This document shows positions 8,226-16,461 of a DNA stretch of 64,000 nucleotides, piece after piece. The notes under the pieces were generated by a model, which worked only from the letters and a program-made list of their open reading frames with translations, searched no databases and was not told where the DNA came from. The stretch lies in assembly GCF_947502395.1 (NCBI RefSeq), contig NZ_CANMZM010000002.1, positions 868,001 to 932,000 of the forward strand, written 5' to 3'. The position numbers and the translations under genes are program-made. How positions within the stretch are numbered: the stretch's first letter is position 1; each line of letters begins with the position of its first letter. This stretch comes from an uncultured Erythrobacter sp. (lineage in GTDB: Bacteria; Pseudomonadota; Alphaproteobacteria; Sphingomonadales; Sphingomonadaceae).

Positions 8226-8954
8226 ATGACCAATCGGCAATGTCCTGACTGGCTGACCCAATGGGAGTATGCCCATCGGGGGTTGCATTCCCTTGGCATA
8301 CCCGAAAATTCGATTGAGGCAGCGCGGGCGGCAATCGATGCGGGAATGGGCATTGAATGCGATATCCAGCGCAGCCGAGATGGTCTCCCGATGGTTTTCC
8401 ACGACTGGGAACTTGATCGCCTCACGGGGTCTTCGGGCCTCACGGAGGATCGCACGCAGACCGAATTGGAGGCGCAAAAGCTCTTTGAAAGCGAGAGCAC
8501 TTTGCCCAGTTTGACGGCTTTCTTGCAAGAGATTGCGGGCGCGGTTCCGCTATTGATCGAGCTTAAGTCGAAGCCGGGCTATGACATTGAAGTGACGTGC
8601 GAAATTGTTGCGAGGGAACTCGATAGCTACTCTGGCGATTGTGCAGTTATGAGCTTCGATCCCCGCGTGGCACAGTGGTTTCGGCATAATGCTGCGCAGT
8701 TGCCTTGTGGCCTGGTCATGCGCGAAGACGAACATGGCGACACACAGACCGTTCAAGAACAAGAAGCTGCTTTGGCGCACGCTGATCCCGACTTCCTCGC
8801 CTACCACATTGCTGCGCTGCCTAGTCCATGGGTGGCCGAACTGCGTGCCAAGGGACTCCCGGTTCTGACGTGGACGGTTAACTCGCCAGAAGCGCGCAGC
8901 AGAGGGTTGGAGCATGCCGATGCTCTTATCGCTGAGAGAGAAGGGCTGGCGTGA
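8226..8954 (+). CDS. Glycerophosphodiester phosphodiesterase family protein
   Basis: 242 residues. GDPD TIM-barrel motifs: His17-Arg18 (AHRGLHS), Glu44 and Asp46 (IECDIQRSRDG), His59 in VFHDWELDRLTG, LLIELKSKPG and a late LTWTVNS strand. These are the metal ligands and catalytic histidines that hydrolyse glycerophosphodiesters to glycerol-3-phosphate and an alcohol. No signal peptide is seen, so it probably acts in the cytoplasm. The stop overlaps the next gene's GTG (GTGA). Confidence 0.88.
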   Translation: MTNRQCPDWLTQWEYAHRGLHSLGIPENSIEAARAAIDAGMGIECDIQRSRDGLPMVFHDWELDRLTGSSGLTEDRTQTELEAQKLFESESTLPSLTAFLQEIAGAVPLLIELKSKPGYDIEVTCEIVARELDSYSGDCAVMSFDPRVAQWFRHNAAQLPCGLVMREDEHGDTQTVQEQEAALAHADPDFLAYHIAALPSPWVAELRAKGLPVLTWTVNSPEARSRGLEHADALIAEREGLA

Positions 8955-10087
8955 GCGAAAGCGAACTGACGGTCCGAATTGCCCCTAGTGTTGGACATTT
9001 CGACGCGGCGCAATGGAATGCGCTGGGTGGAGATCGCAATCCATTTATATCTCACGAATTTCTAACCTCACTCGAAGATTCTGGAAGCGTGGGCTCAGGT
9101 ACCGGCTGGGATCCGGTGCCAATCGTGATCACCGACGCTGATGGCCAATTGCTGGCAGCCCTACCAAGCTATGCCAAGGGGCACAGCCAAGGCGAATATG
9201 TGTTCGATCACGCTTGGGCTGATGCGCTTCAAAGGGCGGGGCGCAATTACTACCCCAAGCTTCAGATCGCTGCGCCTTTTACGCCTGCTAATGGGCCGCG
9301 CCTCCTCTTATCGGATCCGATGCATGCACCGCACCTGCTTAAAGGTGCCGAGGTGGTATGCGCGCAAAATGGGCTTTCATCCGCCCATGCTACCTTTGTC
9401 GAGCCCGAGCAGCTTGAACTCTTTGAGGCCGAAGACTGGCTCATCCGCAGCGATATTCAGTTTCATTGGCTCAACCGCGACTACGATGGGTTTGAGGGCT
9501 TTCTCTCCAGTCTTGCTTCGCGCAAGCGCAAGAACCTACGCAAAGAAAGAGACGCGGCGAAGCAGGGGCTTAGAATAGAGCGATTCTCAGGGGATGATAT
9601 CAGGCCTGAGCACTGGGATGCCTTTTGGGTGTTCTATCAAGACACCGGTGCGCGCAAATGGGGAACACCCTATTTGACGAGAGCGGCTTTCACCTTGCTT
9701 GGAGAGCGCATGGGCGACCAAATGGTGCTTATTCTTGCTTCAGATGACGGAGGGCCCGTCGCAGGCGCGCTGAATTTCGTCGGCAAGGATGCGATCTATG
9801 GTCGCTACTGGGGGTGCACACGCGATGTGCGCTTCTTGCATTTCGAGCTTTGCTATTATCAAGCGATCGACATCGCGATTGAGCTCGGCTTGGCGCGCGT
9901 TGAGGCAGGGGCGCAGGGTGGGCACAAATTGGCGAGGGGCTATGAACCGGTGCAGACGTATTCGGCACACTATCTGGTAGACTCAGGCTTTCGCGAAGCC
10001 GTTGCCGATTTTTTGGAGCGCGAGCGCCAAGGTGTGGCAGCTGACCAGATGTTCCTAGGCCAAAGAACACCCTTCAAGAAAGGGTGA
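8951..10087 (+). CDS. GNAT-fold acyltransferase, COG3146 / peptidoglycan-aminoacyl-like
   Basis: 378 residues, start GTG 8951 overlapping the GDPD stop. Segments such as NPFISHEFLTSLEDSGSVG near the N-terminus, KRKNLRKERDAA mid-protein and GRYWGC, FLHFELCYYQAIDIAIELG towards the end are the usual signature of COG3146. These proteins are FemAB-related GNAT acyltransferases without an established substrate. The final GGHKLARGYEP block carries the probable acyl-donor binding site. Cytosolic, no signal peptide. Last gene of the 6,884-10,087 run. Confidence 0.82.
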   Translation: MSESELTVRIAPSVGHFDAAQWNALGGDRNPFISHEFLTSLEDSGSVGSGTGWDPVPIVITDADGQLLAALPSYAKGHSQGEYVFDHAWADALQRAGRNYYPKLQIAAPFTPANGPRLLLSDPMHAPHLLKGAEVVCAQNGLSSAHATFVEPEQLELFEAEDWLIRSDIQFHWLNRDYDGFEGFLSSLASRKRKNLRKERDAAKQGLRIERFSGDDIRPEHWDAFWVFYQDTGARKWGTPYLTRAAFTLLGERMGDQMVLILASDDGGPVAGALNFVGKDAIYGRYWGCTRDVRFLHFELCYYQAIDIAIELGLARVEAGAQGGHKLARGYEPVQTYSAHYLVDSGFREAVADFLERERQGVAADQMFLGQRTPFKKG

Positions 10088-10101
10088 ATCTCCGAGAGGA
10101 A

Positions 10102-10428
10102 CTATGCTGCGTGCCGTTCTTCGGCAAGCCAGCGACGAGCCCGGCGTTGAGCTTCGGCAATCTCACGAGCTGTCATCTCATCCGAAACATCCGAACGGCA
10201 AAAAGCTGCGTCTTCATGGCCCCTGGAAGCGGCAAGGTTGAACCATTTATGCGCTTCAACAAGATCGCATTCAACACCATTGGAGCCGGTTGAATAGGCG
10301 ACTCCAAGATCGAAGAGGGCAGCAACATCGCCCCTGACTGCTTCAGCAAGATATCCGGCAATAGCCAGATCGATTTCTCCGCTTGCTACTGCCGCAGCTT
10401 CAATTTCACGAACTGATTTCCATTCCAT
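10102..10428 (-). CDS. Small Sel1-like repeat protein
   Basis: 108 residues from ATG 10428. An earlier in-frame start at 10494 would add 22 poorly conserved residues. It contains one and a half Sel1/TPR-like helical repeats: AEAVRGDVAALFDLGVAYS and LVEAHKWFNLAASRGHEDAA, the second being a clear Sel1 motif. The tail is charged (AQRRARRWLAEERHAA). Such short Sel1 proteins are common in Alphaproteobacteria and presumably mediate protein contacts. Partner unknown. Divergent from dksA. Confidence 0.75.
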   Translation of the reverse strand: MEWKSVREIEAAAVASGEIDLAIAGYLAEAVRGDVAALFDLGVAYSTGSNGVECDLVEAHKWFNLAASRGHEDAAFCRSDVSDEMTAREIAEAQRRARRWLAEERHAA

Positions 10429-10617
10429 TTCATACACCCCGTCTTCTCTGTTAGTCCGAACCCCCGTTGCGGACCGGTCAACGACAGACCTCAATGATCA
10501 TGGTCAACAATTCGTTAACAAGGCTCAGATTTCTTGCGTTCTAGTGTGCGCTTCTCAGCCCAAGACCCATGCAATCTTGCCGGTCTTGATGATTGAAGTG
10601 GGACTGCGCAGTAATCT

Positions 10618-10643
10618 GGCTTGCGGCCCATTGACCGCAAGCC
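10618..10643. promoter_or_regulatory. Perfect 9-bp inverted repeat upstream of dksA
   Basis: GGCTTGCGG (10618-10626) and CCGCAAGCC (10635-10643) are exact reverse complements separated by 8 bases, in the 312-bp gap between the divergent Sel1 and dksA genes and about 100 bases before dksA. It could be an operator or an RNA hairpin in the dksA leader. There is no T-tract after it, so it is not a simple terminator. The rest of this gap shows no gene I can support. Confidence 0.4.
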
Positions 10644-10740
10644 TATAGGGCGCGCAGCAAGGGATTGCCGGGTATGTGATGCGAGTGGGGTCGCAACATG
10701 TCTGGCCGTCCGCAACACGGGTTTGGGATAAGAGGACCAC

Positions 10741-11199
10741 ATGTCAGCGGCGGCGTCAGAAGAAATTGCAATTATTGAAAAAAACAAAAGCATGCTCGGG
10801 GAAGACTACATCCCTTGCGATGACGAAAAGTATATGAATGAAAAGCAGCAAGCATATTTTCAAATGCTGCTGCTCGAATGGAAGCGTTCGATTCACAGTG
10901 AAGCAGGGCAAACGCTGGAATCTCTGGCTAACGGCCCGATCCGTGAGCCCGACCTCAATGATCGGGCGTCAAGCGAAACCGACTGGGGCATCGAGCTGCG
11001 CACGCGTGATCGTCAACGCAAGCTGGTCTCAAAGATTGATTCGGCCCTTAGACGCATTGAACAGGGCGAATATGGCTACTGTGAGGTCACGGGTGATCCA
11101 ATTGGCTTAAGGCGATTGATCGCGCGTCCCGTGGCGACCATGACCGTTGAAGCTCAAGAGGCTCATGAGCGGCGCGAGAAAATCTCACGCGACGATTAA
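10741..11199 (+). CDS. dksA: RNA polymerase-binding transcription factor DksA
   Basis: 152 residues. A secondary-channel regulator of RNA polymerase that works with ppGpp in the stringent response. It has the coiled-coil helices with DRASSETDWGIELRTRDR and the globular C-terminus EYGYCEVTGDPIGLRRLIARP. Only one of the four zinc-finger cysteines is present, as is usual for alphaproteobacterial DksA, so the fold is probably zinc-independent. The ATG at 10741 gives the normal length. Preceded by a strong inverted repeat and followed by another (11245-11288). Confidence 0.9.
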   Translation: MSAAASEEIAIIEKNKSMLGEDYIPCDDEKYMNEKQQAYFQMLLLEWKRSIHSEAGQTLESLANGPIREPDLNDRASSETDWGIELRTRDRQRKLVSKIDSALRRIEQGEYGYCEVTGDPIGLRRLIARPVATMTVEAQEAHERREKISRDD

Positions 11200-11244
11200 A
11201 GGGATCGGACATCAGCGGGAGCATTCCATTGATGACACAGGCTT

Positions 11245-11288
11245 GTACCAGTTTGGGACGATCCATCGTTTTGCCGCCAAACCGGTAC
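11245..11288 (+). repeat. Hairpin between dksA and the PilZ gene
   Basis: GTACCaGTTTGG (11245-11256) pairs with CCAAACcGGTAC (11277-11288), giving an 11-bp stem with one mismatch and a 20-base loop. It begins 45 bases after dksA and is followed by AAATTTTACG. It may be a weak terminator of dksA or a leader structure of the PilZ gene at 11426. No recognised RNA family. Confidence 0.35.
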
Positions 11289-11425
11289 CAAATTTTACGA
11301 GCCTTTAACTGGGCACTTGTACCTAACTCTCCAGAAATCCGGTGCGCGAGCGACGCTAGCCGGGCTCTGGAGAAATTGAGCCACGTCAAAAAGTGGCCCG
11401 GGTTGAAGTCGGAGACGCAACGACA

Positions 11426-11806
11426 ATGACAGGTGTCGAGACGAGAAGTGTAACGCGCGATAGCCTCTTTCTGCTGGCCAACGTGCGCGTTGAAAAACAG
11501 AGCGACCAGCATCGTGTGCGCGTGCGTAATCTGTCGGATGGCGGCATGATGGGCGAGGGCACGATCAAGATCAATCGTGGCAACCGTGTCGAAGTCGAAC
11601 TGCGCACTGTTGGCAAAGTCATGGGTTCGGTCGCATGGGTCCAAGATCAACGGTTTGGTATTGCCTTCGACGAAGAGATCGATTCACAGTCTGCGCGCGC
11701 ACCATCAAGCAGTGACGGAGATGAGGCCGAACGTAGCGGATCACTGTCCTATGCGCACCGCGCACCGTCCACCCCTCCTTCCCCAGATAATCTGCGCAAA
11801 ATCTGA
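11426..11806 (+). CDS. PilZ-domain protein
   Basis: 126 residues from ATG 11426. A start at 11393 would add 11 residues. The PilZ c-di-GMP-binding signature is complete: RxxxR as RSVTR (residues 7-11) and the (D/N)xSxxG motif as NLSDGG, followed by the beta-barrel strands GNRVEVELRTVG and VAWVQDQRFGIAFDEE. The protein is therefore expected to bind c-di-GMP. The last about 35 residues are low-complexity (Ser/Pro/Asp rich). No output domain is attached, so it should act by binding a partner. Confidence 0.82.
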   Translation: MTGVETRSVTRDSLFLLANVRVEKQSDQHRVRVRNLSDGGMMGEGTIKINRGNRVEVELRTVGKVMGSVAWVQDQRFGIAFDEEIDSQSARAPSSSDGDEAERSGSLSYAHRAPSTPPSPDNLRKI

Positions 11807-11869
11807 TCTCCTTCGCGTTCCCGAATGCTGACCCGTTTTAGATCCTGAGTGCGCGACTAGGCACTGTTA

Positions 11870-13369
11870 TTGAGCGTATTCGGTGCTAGGCTCGAAAGTG
11901 TGTTTCGCGCCTGCTTCGCCTCTATTTTTGCGTTTCTGTTGTTCGCTTGCGGTCCTGCAACTGACAATGGGCCTGTCGATATTGCGGTCATTGGCGGGGA
12001 AGATTCACTTTTCGCATCTGGCGTAAGACTCTCACCCGGAGCACAACATCTCCGTGCGGCGTCGCACGAAGGACTGGTCGCATTGGACCAATCGGGGCAA
12101 GTGGTCCCAGCGATCGCCGAACGTTGGATCGTGACCGATGACGCGATGAGTTATATTTTTCGGCTGCGCAATTCCAGCTGGCCTGATGAAGAACCGATCA
12201 CGGCCGCGCAGATCCGCCTTTTGCTGCAAGAGAAAATCCGCCAGCTAGAAGGCACCTCGCTTGGTCTCGACCTTGCCAAAGTGGTCGAGGTGCGGGCAAT
12301 GACGGGCCGAGTGATCGAGCTTCGGCTTTCCGGGCCAATGCCTGAATTCCTGCGATTGCTTGCCCAGCCTGAAATGGGTCTTGCTTTGCGCGGAGATGGA
12401 ATAGGTCCCATGGCAGTGGAGCTTGAAGAGGATCGCTCTATCGCGCTGCTGAGTATGCTGCCGCCTGAAAATCGAGGCTTGCCAGCGCGAGAGGGTTGGC
12501 AAGAGCTAATCCGCGATGTGGCTCTGCAAAATCTGTCAGCGCGTCAGGCGATTGACGCATTTGCGCGCGGCGAATTGGATCTCCTCCTAAACGGTTCAAT
12601 TGACGATTTTCCAATGATTGAGCTTGGTCCCTTGTCACGCGGCGCGGTTCAGGTTGACCCAGCATTAGGGTTGTTCGGCCTAATCGTGCGTAGCGAGGCG
12701 GGGTTGCTTGCCGCTCCTGAGCGGCGCGAGGGGTTGTCTATGGCAATCGACCGAGAGGCCTTGATTCAACCCTTTGGGCTTGGTGGTTGGGTCTCTGCCA
12801 CGTGGATTGTTCCAGCAGACCTGTTTGGCCCGCCTGCATATCCGGACAATCGTTGGTCGAGTCTCACATTCGAAGATCGGCAGCGTATCGCCAGTCAGCG
12901 GATTGCGGCTTGGACAGCCCAAAGCGGAGATGAGCCCGTCGTGCGCGTTGGGCTGCCGAAAGGGCCCGGGGGAGATCTTCTTTTCACTTCTCTCGCACGC
13001 GATTGGCAGGCGATTGGTGTTCGTGCCGAGCGGGTCGGTCTTGGCGAGGGCGGAGATCTTGAACTGCGAGATCGATTGGCGCGCTACTCCTCCCCGCGAT
13101 GGTTCTTGAATCAGCTGAATTGCACGATCGAAATCGGGCTATGCTCTGAGGAAGCCGATGCTTTGGTCCGCGAGTCCCTTGCGCTTCGTGATCCAGCGGC
13201 CAAGCAGGCTCTGCTATTTGAAGCTCACCAGGTTTTGACAGAGGCCGAGGTGTTTATCCCGTTTGGAGTGCCGGTTCGCTGGTCTTTGGTACGCGGGTCG
13301 TTGGATGGGTATCAGGCCAACCCGTGGGGCCTTCACCCCTTGCCCGCGCTCGCTGAACCCACCACCTAG
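11870..13369 (+). CDS. ABC transporter substrate-binding lipoprotein, peptide/nickel (SBP_bac_5) type
   Basis: Up to 499 residues from TTG 11870. A GTG 10 codons later is an equally plausible start. The signal sequence ends in a lipobox (FLLFAC), so it is an anchored periplasmic protein. SBP family 5 features: HEGLVALDQSGQVVPAIAER, WIVTDDAMSYIFRLR, and REGLSMAIDREALIQ in the middle. Such proteins bind oligopeptides or similar ligands for an ABC importer. No permease or ATPase genes are adjacent, so it is an orphan binding protein. Confidence 0.8.
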   Translation: MSVFGARLESVFRACFASIFAFLLFACGPATDNGPVDIAVIGGEDSLFASGVRLSPGAQHLRAASHEGLVALDQSGQVVPAIAERWIVTDDAMSYIFRLRNSSWPDEEPITAAQIRLLLQEKIRQLEGTSLGLDLAKVVEVRAMTGRVIELRLSGPMPEFLRLLAQPEMGLALRGDGIGPMAVELEEDRSIALLSMLPPENRGLPAREGWQELIRDVALQNLSARQAIDAFARGELDLLLNGSIDDFPMIELGPLSRGAVQVDPALGLFGLIVRSEAGLLAAPERREGLSMAIDREALIQPFGLGGWVSATWIVPADLFGPPAYPDNRWSSLTFEDRQRIASQRIAAWTAQSGDEPVVRVGLPKGPGGDLLFTSLARDWQAIGVRAERVGLGEGGDLELRDRLARYSSPRWFLNQLNCTIEIGLCSEEADALVRESLALRDPAAKQALLFEAHQVLTEAEVFIPFGVPVRWSLVRGSLDGYQANPWGLHPLPALAEPTT

Positions 13370-13387
13370 GGCGTGTAGGAGCGCAAA

Positions 13388-13858
13388 ATGACATCTTCAG
13401 GCAATCAGCCACCCATTCTAACACGTCGCACAACTCATGATCGGGCGGGTGCGGATCAGCCCGAAGGATTGAGCTTTGCTCTTCCTACCGGAAGTGATCC
13501 CCATTCTGTTCGTGCAAGGGTGGAAGCGGTTGAATTGTTGCTTGAACGCAGTTTCCGTGTGCCTGGCTTGAATATGCCGATCGGGCTTGATGCAATCATT
13601 GGCCTTATCCCGGTCATTGGCGATATCGTGACCACCGCTCTTGGTGCTTACATTGTTTGGGAAGCGCGCAACCTCGGCTTATCGAAGTTTCAACTGACCC
13701 GCATGGGTGCAAATGTCGCATTTGACACACTTCTGGGCCTTGTTCCGGTCGTTGGCGATGCGGCGGATTTCCTTTACCGTTCCAACACCAAGAACCTGCG
13801 GATCATCAAGAAACACCTCGACAAGCACCACCCCGAGACAAAGGTGATTGAGGGCTGA
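13388..13858 (+). CDS. DUF4112 domain protein
   Basis: 156 residues. It has two related hydrophobic glycine motifs, IGLDAIIGLIPVIGDIVTTALG and LLGLVPVVGDAADFLYRSN, which are diagnostic of DUF4112. These are small membrane-associated proteins of unknown function. The N-terminal 45 residues are polar and the C-terminus is basic (KNLRIIKKHLDKHH). It follows the binding-protein gene by 18 bases on the same strand. Confidence 0.83.
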   Translation: MTSSGNQPPILTRRTTHDRAGADQPEGLSFALPTGSDPHSVRARVEAVELLLERSFRVPGLNMPIGLDAIIGLIPVIGDIVTTALGAYIVWEARNLGLSKFQLTRMGANVAFDTLLGLVPVVGDAADFLYRSNTKNLRIIKKHLDKHHPETKVIEG

Positions 13859-13931
13859 AGCACACTCTCCAGCCTGTATTCTTGTGCCCGCTTCCATGAG
13901 CTGTATGCGCCGCATATTGTATTGCAGAGGG

Positions 13932-13958
13932 AAAATGAAAACGCCCTCCGTCGAGGGC
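13932..13958 (-). terminator. Terminator of the HNH gene
   Basis: Read on the minus strand, GCCCTC-gacg-GAGGGC (stem 13958-13943) is followed by GTTTTCATTTTC. It begins a few bases after the HNH stop codon at 13964. Confidence 0.7.
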
Positions 13959-13963
13959 CGCCC

Positions 13964-14572
13964 CTAGGCCTGCAGCTCAATGTCCCAATACAGCCAGTCG
14001 CGCCATGTTTCATGCAGGTAATTGGGCGGGAACATCTTGCCCTGCTGCTGCAATTGCCAGCTGGTGGGGCGGATAGGCTTCATCTGCACGGGCATGGCCG
14101 CTTGTTTGGGTGTACGTCCGCCCTTCTTCATATTGCACGAGCCACAAGCTGTTATGATGTTCTCCCACGTTGTCTTACCACCAAGGCGGCGCGGGATAAC
14201 GTGGTCGAATGTCAGTGTCTCTTTGGAGCCGCAATATTGGCATTCAAACTTGTCGCGCAGGAACACGTTGAAGCGGGTAAAAGCAGGAAACTCGCTCTGC
14301 TTCACATATTGGCGAAGCGCGATAACGCTCGGGATTTTCATGTCGAGACTGGGTGAGTGCACTTCGCGGTCATAACTTGCGACGATGTCAACCCGGTCTA
14401 GGAACACCGCCTTGATCGCGGTCTGCCAGGGCCACAGGCTCAACGGATAGTAGGACAGAGGCGTGTAATCGGCATTGAGCACAAGCGCAGGACAAGCAGA
14501 CAAGTGGCTTGATGCGTCGTCCTCTACACTGCGGTAGCGCGCGGCCTGTTCTATCAGTTCGGCTTTGAACAT
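13964..14572 (-). CDS. HNH endonuclease-domain protein
   Basis: 202 residues from ATG 14572, with AAGGAA 12 bases upstream. The HNH core runs from CQYCGSKETLTFDHVIPRRLGG to CGSCNMKKGG, giving two CxxC zinc pairs and the catalytic DH/N residues (about residues 115-155). This protein is found nearly unchanged throughout Alphaproteobacteria, has the preceding LNADYTPLSYYPLS motif, and is not linked to a methylase or mobile element. That argues for a housekeeping nuclease, perhaps in repair, and against a restriction enzyme. Confidence 0.85.
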   Translation of the reverse strand: MFKAELIEQAARYRSVEDDASSHLSACPALVLNADYTPLSYYPLSLWPWQTAIKAVFLDRVDIVASYDREVHSPSLDMKIPSVIALRQYVKQSEFPAFTRFNVFLRDKFECQYCGSKETLTFDHVIPRRLGGKTTWENIITACGSCNMKKGGRTPKQAAMPVQMKPIRPTSWQLQQQGKMFPPNYLHETWRDWLYWDIELQA

Positions 14573-14642
14573 GGGTTCGCAATTCCTTTGCTGATTGACA
14601 CGGAACATGACGTGACTGGTCAAAGAGTCAAAGGCATAACCC

Positions 14643-14685
14643 TGTGGGTATCCACAGGTGCAGCCTGTGGGTAGCTTGTGAATAG
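14643..14685. promoter_or_regulatory. Cluster of DnaA-box-like 9-mers
   Basis: Four 9-mers resemble TTATNCACA within 43 bases: GTATCCACA (14648-14656, 8 of 9), its overlapping reverse ATACCCACA (14651-14643, 7 of 9), CTACCCACA (14674-14666, 7 of 9) and CTATTCACA (14685-14677, 8 of 9). The first two form a perfect CCTGTGG-gtat-CCACAGG inverted repeat (14641-14658). They lie between the divergent HNH and gluQ genes, 33 bases before gluQ. Confidence 0.35.
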
Positions 14686-14717
14686 CGCGAGGATAACTCC
14701 TGTGGCATGGCTCTTAC

Positions 14718-15548
14718 ATGAGCGATTTGCCGCCTATCACTCGTTTCGCGCCCAGCCCCAACGGACCGTTGCACCTGGGCCATGCCTACTCAGCAATTGT
14801 GGCGCATGATTTGGCGCGCGAAGCAGGTGGGCGCTTCCTATTGCGGATTGAGGACATCGATGGTCCGCGATCAAAACCGGAGTTTGCCGATGAGTTTCGA
14901 CGCGATCTGGAGTGGCTTGGGCTTGAATGGGATGAGGTCCCTGCACAGTCCACTCGGCTGGATCATTATGCAGCTGCGGCCGAAGAGCTGTTGGAGCGAG
15001 GTCTCGCCTACCTATGCTGCCTAACGCGAAAGGAGCTTTCCGGACTTCCACCGCGAAGGGGTGCAGATGGATTGAAATACCCAGCGTCGAGCCGGGGGCA
15101 ATTTGCGGGCGAAGGGATGGAGGGAGCAGCGCTTCGGCTGGATATCGACCGTGCAATGGAGGAAGTGGGCGAGTTGCTCTGGATCGACGACATAGCGGGT
15201 GAGATTAAGGCCGACCCCCGCCCGTTTGGCGATGTGGTTCTGGTGCGCAAGGATTTGCCCGCAAGCTATCATCTCGCCGTAACTCTCGACGACGCACGGG
15301 ACGGGGTCACCCTTGTGACTCGCGGCCTCGATTTGTTCGCCGCGAGCCACATCCACCGTGTTTTGCAAGCACTACTGGATCTGCCCGTTCCTCGTTGGCA
15401 TCACCATCGACTTTTGCTCGACGAGAACGGGGAAAAGCTTGCAAAACGAAAGGGTTCCCCTTCGCTCTCAGACCGAAGAAGAATGGGCGAGGAAGGAGCA
15501 GTGCTTGCCGAGCAACTGCGCTTGCAAAATTTCACGCTTGGAACTTGA
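14718..15548 (+). CDS. gluQ: Glutamyl-Q tRNA(Asp) synthetase
   Basis: 276 residues. It is a truncated glutamyl-tRNA synthetase paralogue that loads glutamate onto the queuosine base at position 34 of tRNA(Asp). Class I signatures are present: HIGH-like PLHLGHAYSA near residue 17 and KMSKS-like KLAKRKGS near residue 240. The anticodon-binding domain of true GluRS is absent. Cysteines in YLCCLTRKEL are part of the zinc region. The length is slightly below that of E. coli GluQRS (about 300). Confidence 0.9.
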   Translation: MSDLPPITRFAPSPNGPLHLGHAYSAIVAHDLAREAGGRFLLRIEDIDGPRSKPEFADEFRRDLEWLGLEWDEVPAQSTRLDHYAAAAEELLERGLAYLCCLTRKELSGLPPRRGADGLKYPASSRGQFAGEGMEGAALRLDIDRAMEEVGELLWIDDIAGEIKADPRPFGDVVLVRKDLPASYHLAVTLDDARDGVTLVTRGLDLFAASHIHRVLQALLDLPVPRWHHHRLLLDENGEKLAKRKGSPSLSDRRRMGEEGAVLAEQLRLQNFTLGT

Positions 15549-15573
15549 AGCCAATGCGACCATTTAGTCCTAC

Positions 15574-15813
15574 ATGAACTATGTCCTCATCCCCCTACTC
15601 ATCATCCTGTGTATCCTTGTGGTTGTCTCGCTCGTGCGCGGGATTATTGCCTTTCTGAAGACGACCAAGGTCGATCTTGAAACCGGTGAGGCGGAGACAG
15701 TTACCGAAATGCAAATGATGCAGAACAAGGCGATGTTTTCCCGGATCAAGTACCAGGCGATGGCGATTGGCGTGGTTGCAGTGATTGCCTTGTTGGCAAG
15801 CGGCGGCAGCTAA
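15574..15813 (+). CDS. HIG1-like two-helix membrane protein
   Basis: 79 residues with an N-terminal TM helix (VLIPLLIILCILVVVSLV), a polar loop (TTKVDLETGEAETV), the HIG1-type motif QNKAMFSRIKYQAMAIG and a second TM helix. HIG1-domain proteins are small inner-membrane factors often tied to respiratory complexes, and their function in bacteria is not settled. It sits 26 bases after gluQ and 13 bases before the adenosyltransferase gene. Confidence 0.75.
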   Translation: MNYVLIPLLIILCILVVVSLVRGIIAFLKTTKVDLETGEAETVTEMQMMQNKAMFSRIKYQAMAIGVVAVIALLASGGS

Positions 15814-15825
15814 AGGCCCCGGGCG

Positions 15826-16401
15826 TTGGTCAAGCTCACCAAGATTTACACGCGCACGGGCGATGACGGGACAACGGGTCTTGTCGATGGGTCGCGGGCT
15901 GAGAAGCATTCAGCGCGTATTGCAGCCATTGGCTTGGTCGATGAGGCCAATTCGGCGATCGGTTTAGCGATTTGCGCGATTGACGATGACCGCCACCGCG
16001 TGGCGCTGACTCGCATTCAGAATGATCTGTTCGATCTGGGAGCCGACATCGCCACGCCTGCCGAGGATGAGGATTTTACCCCCAAGGAAATGGCTCTGCG
16101 AATAGTCGCCAGCCAGGCAAAATGGCTTGAGGCAAAGATTGACGTGCTCAACGATGACCTGGAGCCCCTGAACAGTTTTGTCTTGCCTGGTGGCAGCGAA
16201 GCTGCGGCGCGCGTCCATGTTGCGCGTGCTTCGGCGCGCGCTGCTGAGCGTGCGATGACAGAGGTCGCGAGTGAGACCGCGATCAATCCAGCGGCGCTTG
16301 CCTATATCAATCGTCTTTCTGATTTCCTTTTCGTATTGGCGCGCGTGCTCAACGATAACGGAAAAGCAGACGTAAAGTGGGTTCCTGGCGCGAACCGCTA
16401 G
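15826..16401 (+). CDS. Cob(I)yrinic acid a,c-diamide/cob(I)alamin adenosyltransferase, PduO type
   Basis: 191 residues. The start is probably TTG 15826, as the family begins MVKLxKIYTRTGDDG. It transfers adenosyl from ATP to cob(I)alamin to make coenzyme B12. The ATP-binding loop is TRTGDDGTTGLVDGS (residues about 9-23). The active-site Arg/Glu motif is RASARAAERAM, followed by NRLSDFLFVLAR, which is diagnostic of the PduO-type (cobO-unrelated) family. No B12 synthesis genes are adjacent. Confidence 0.9.
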   Translation: MVKLTKIYTRTGDDGTTGLVDGSRAEKHSARIAAIGLVDEANSAIGLAICAIDDDRHRVALTRIQNDLFDLGADIATPAEDEDFTPKEMALRIVASQAKWLEAKIDVLNDDLEPLNSFVLPGGSEAAARVHVARASARAAERAMTEVASETAINPAALAYINRLSDFLFVLARVLNDNGKADVKWVPGANR

Positions 16402-16461
16402 TCATTCGTCGACAACCCCGCTAGGAGCGCTTTCGCTGCACTTGCGAAGGGAAATTGTGCC

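Noticed and set aside
13964-14572. HNH protein as part of a restriction or homing system
   Set aside because: No methylase, mobile element or repeats accompany it, and the protein is a common alphaproteobacterial housekeeping type.
14641-14685. Chromosomal replication origin
   Set aside because: Only four imperfect DnaA-like boxes, no AT-rich unwinding region and none of the usual neighbours such as hemE.
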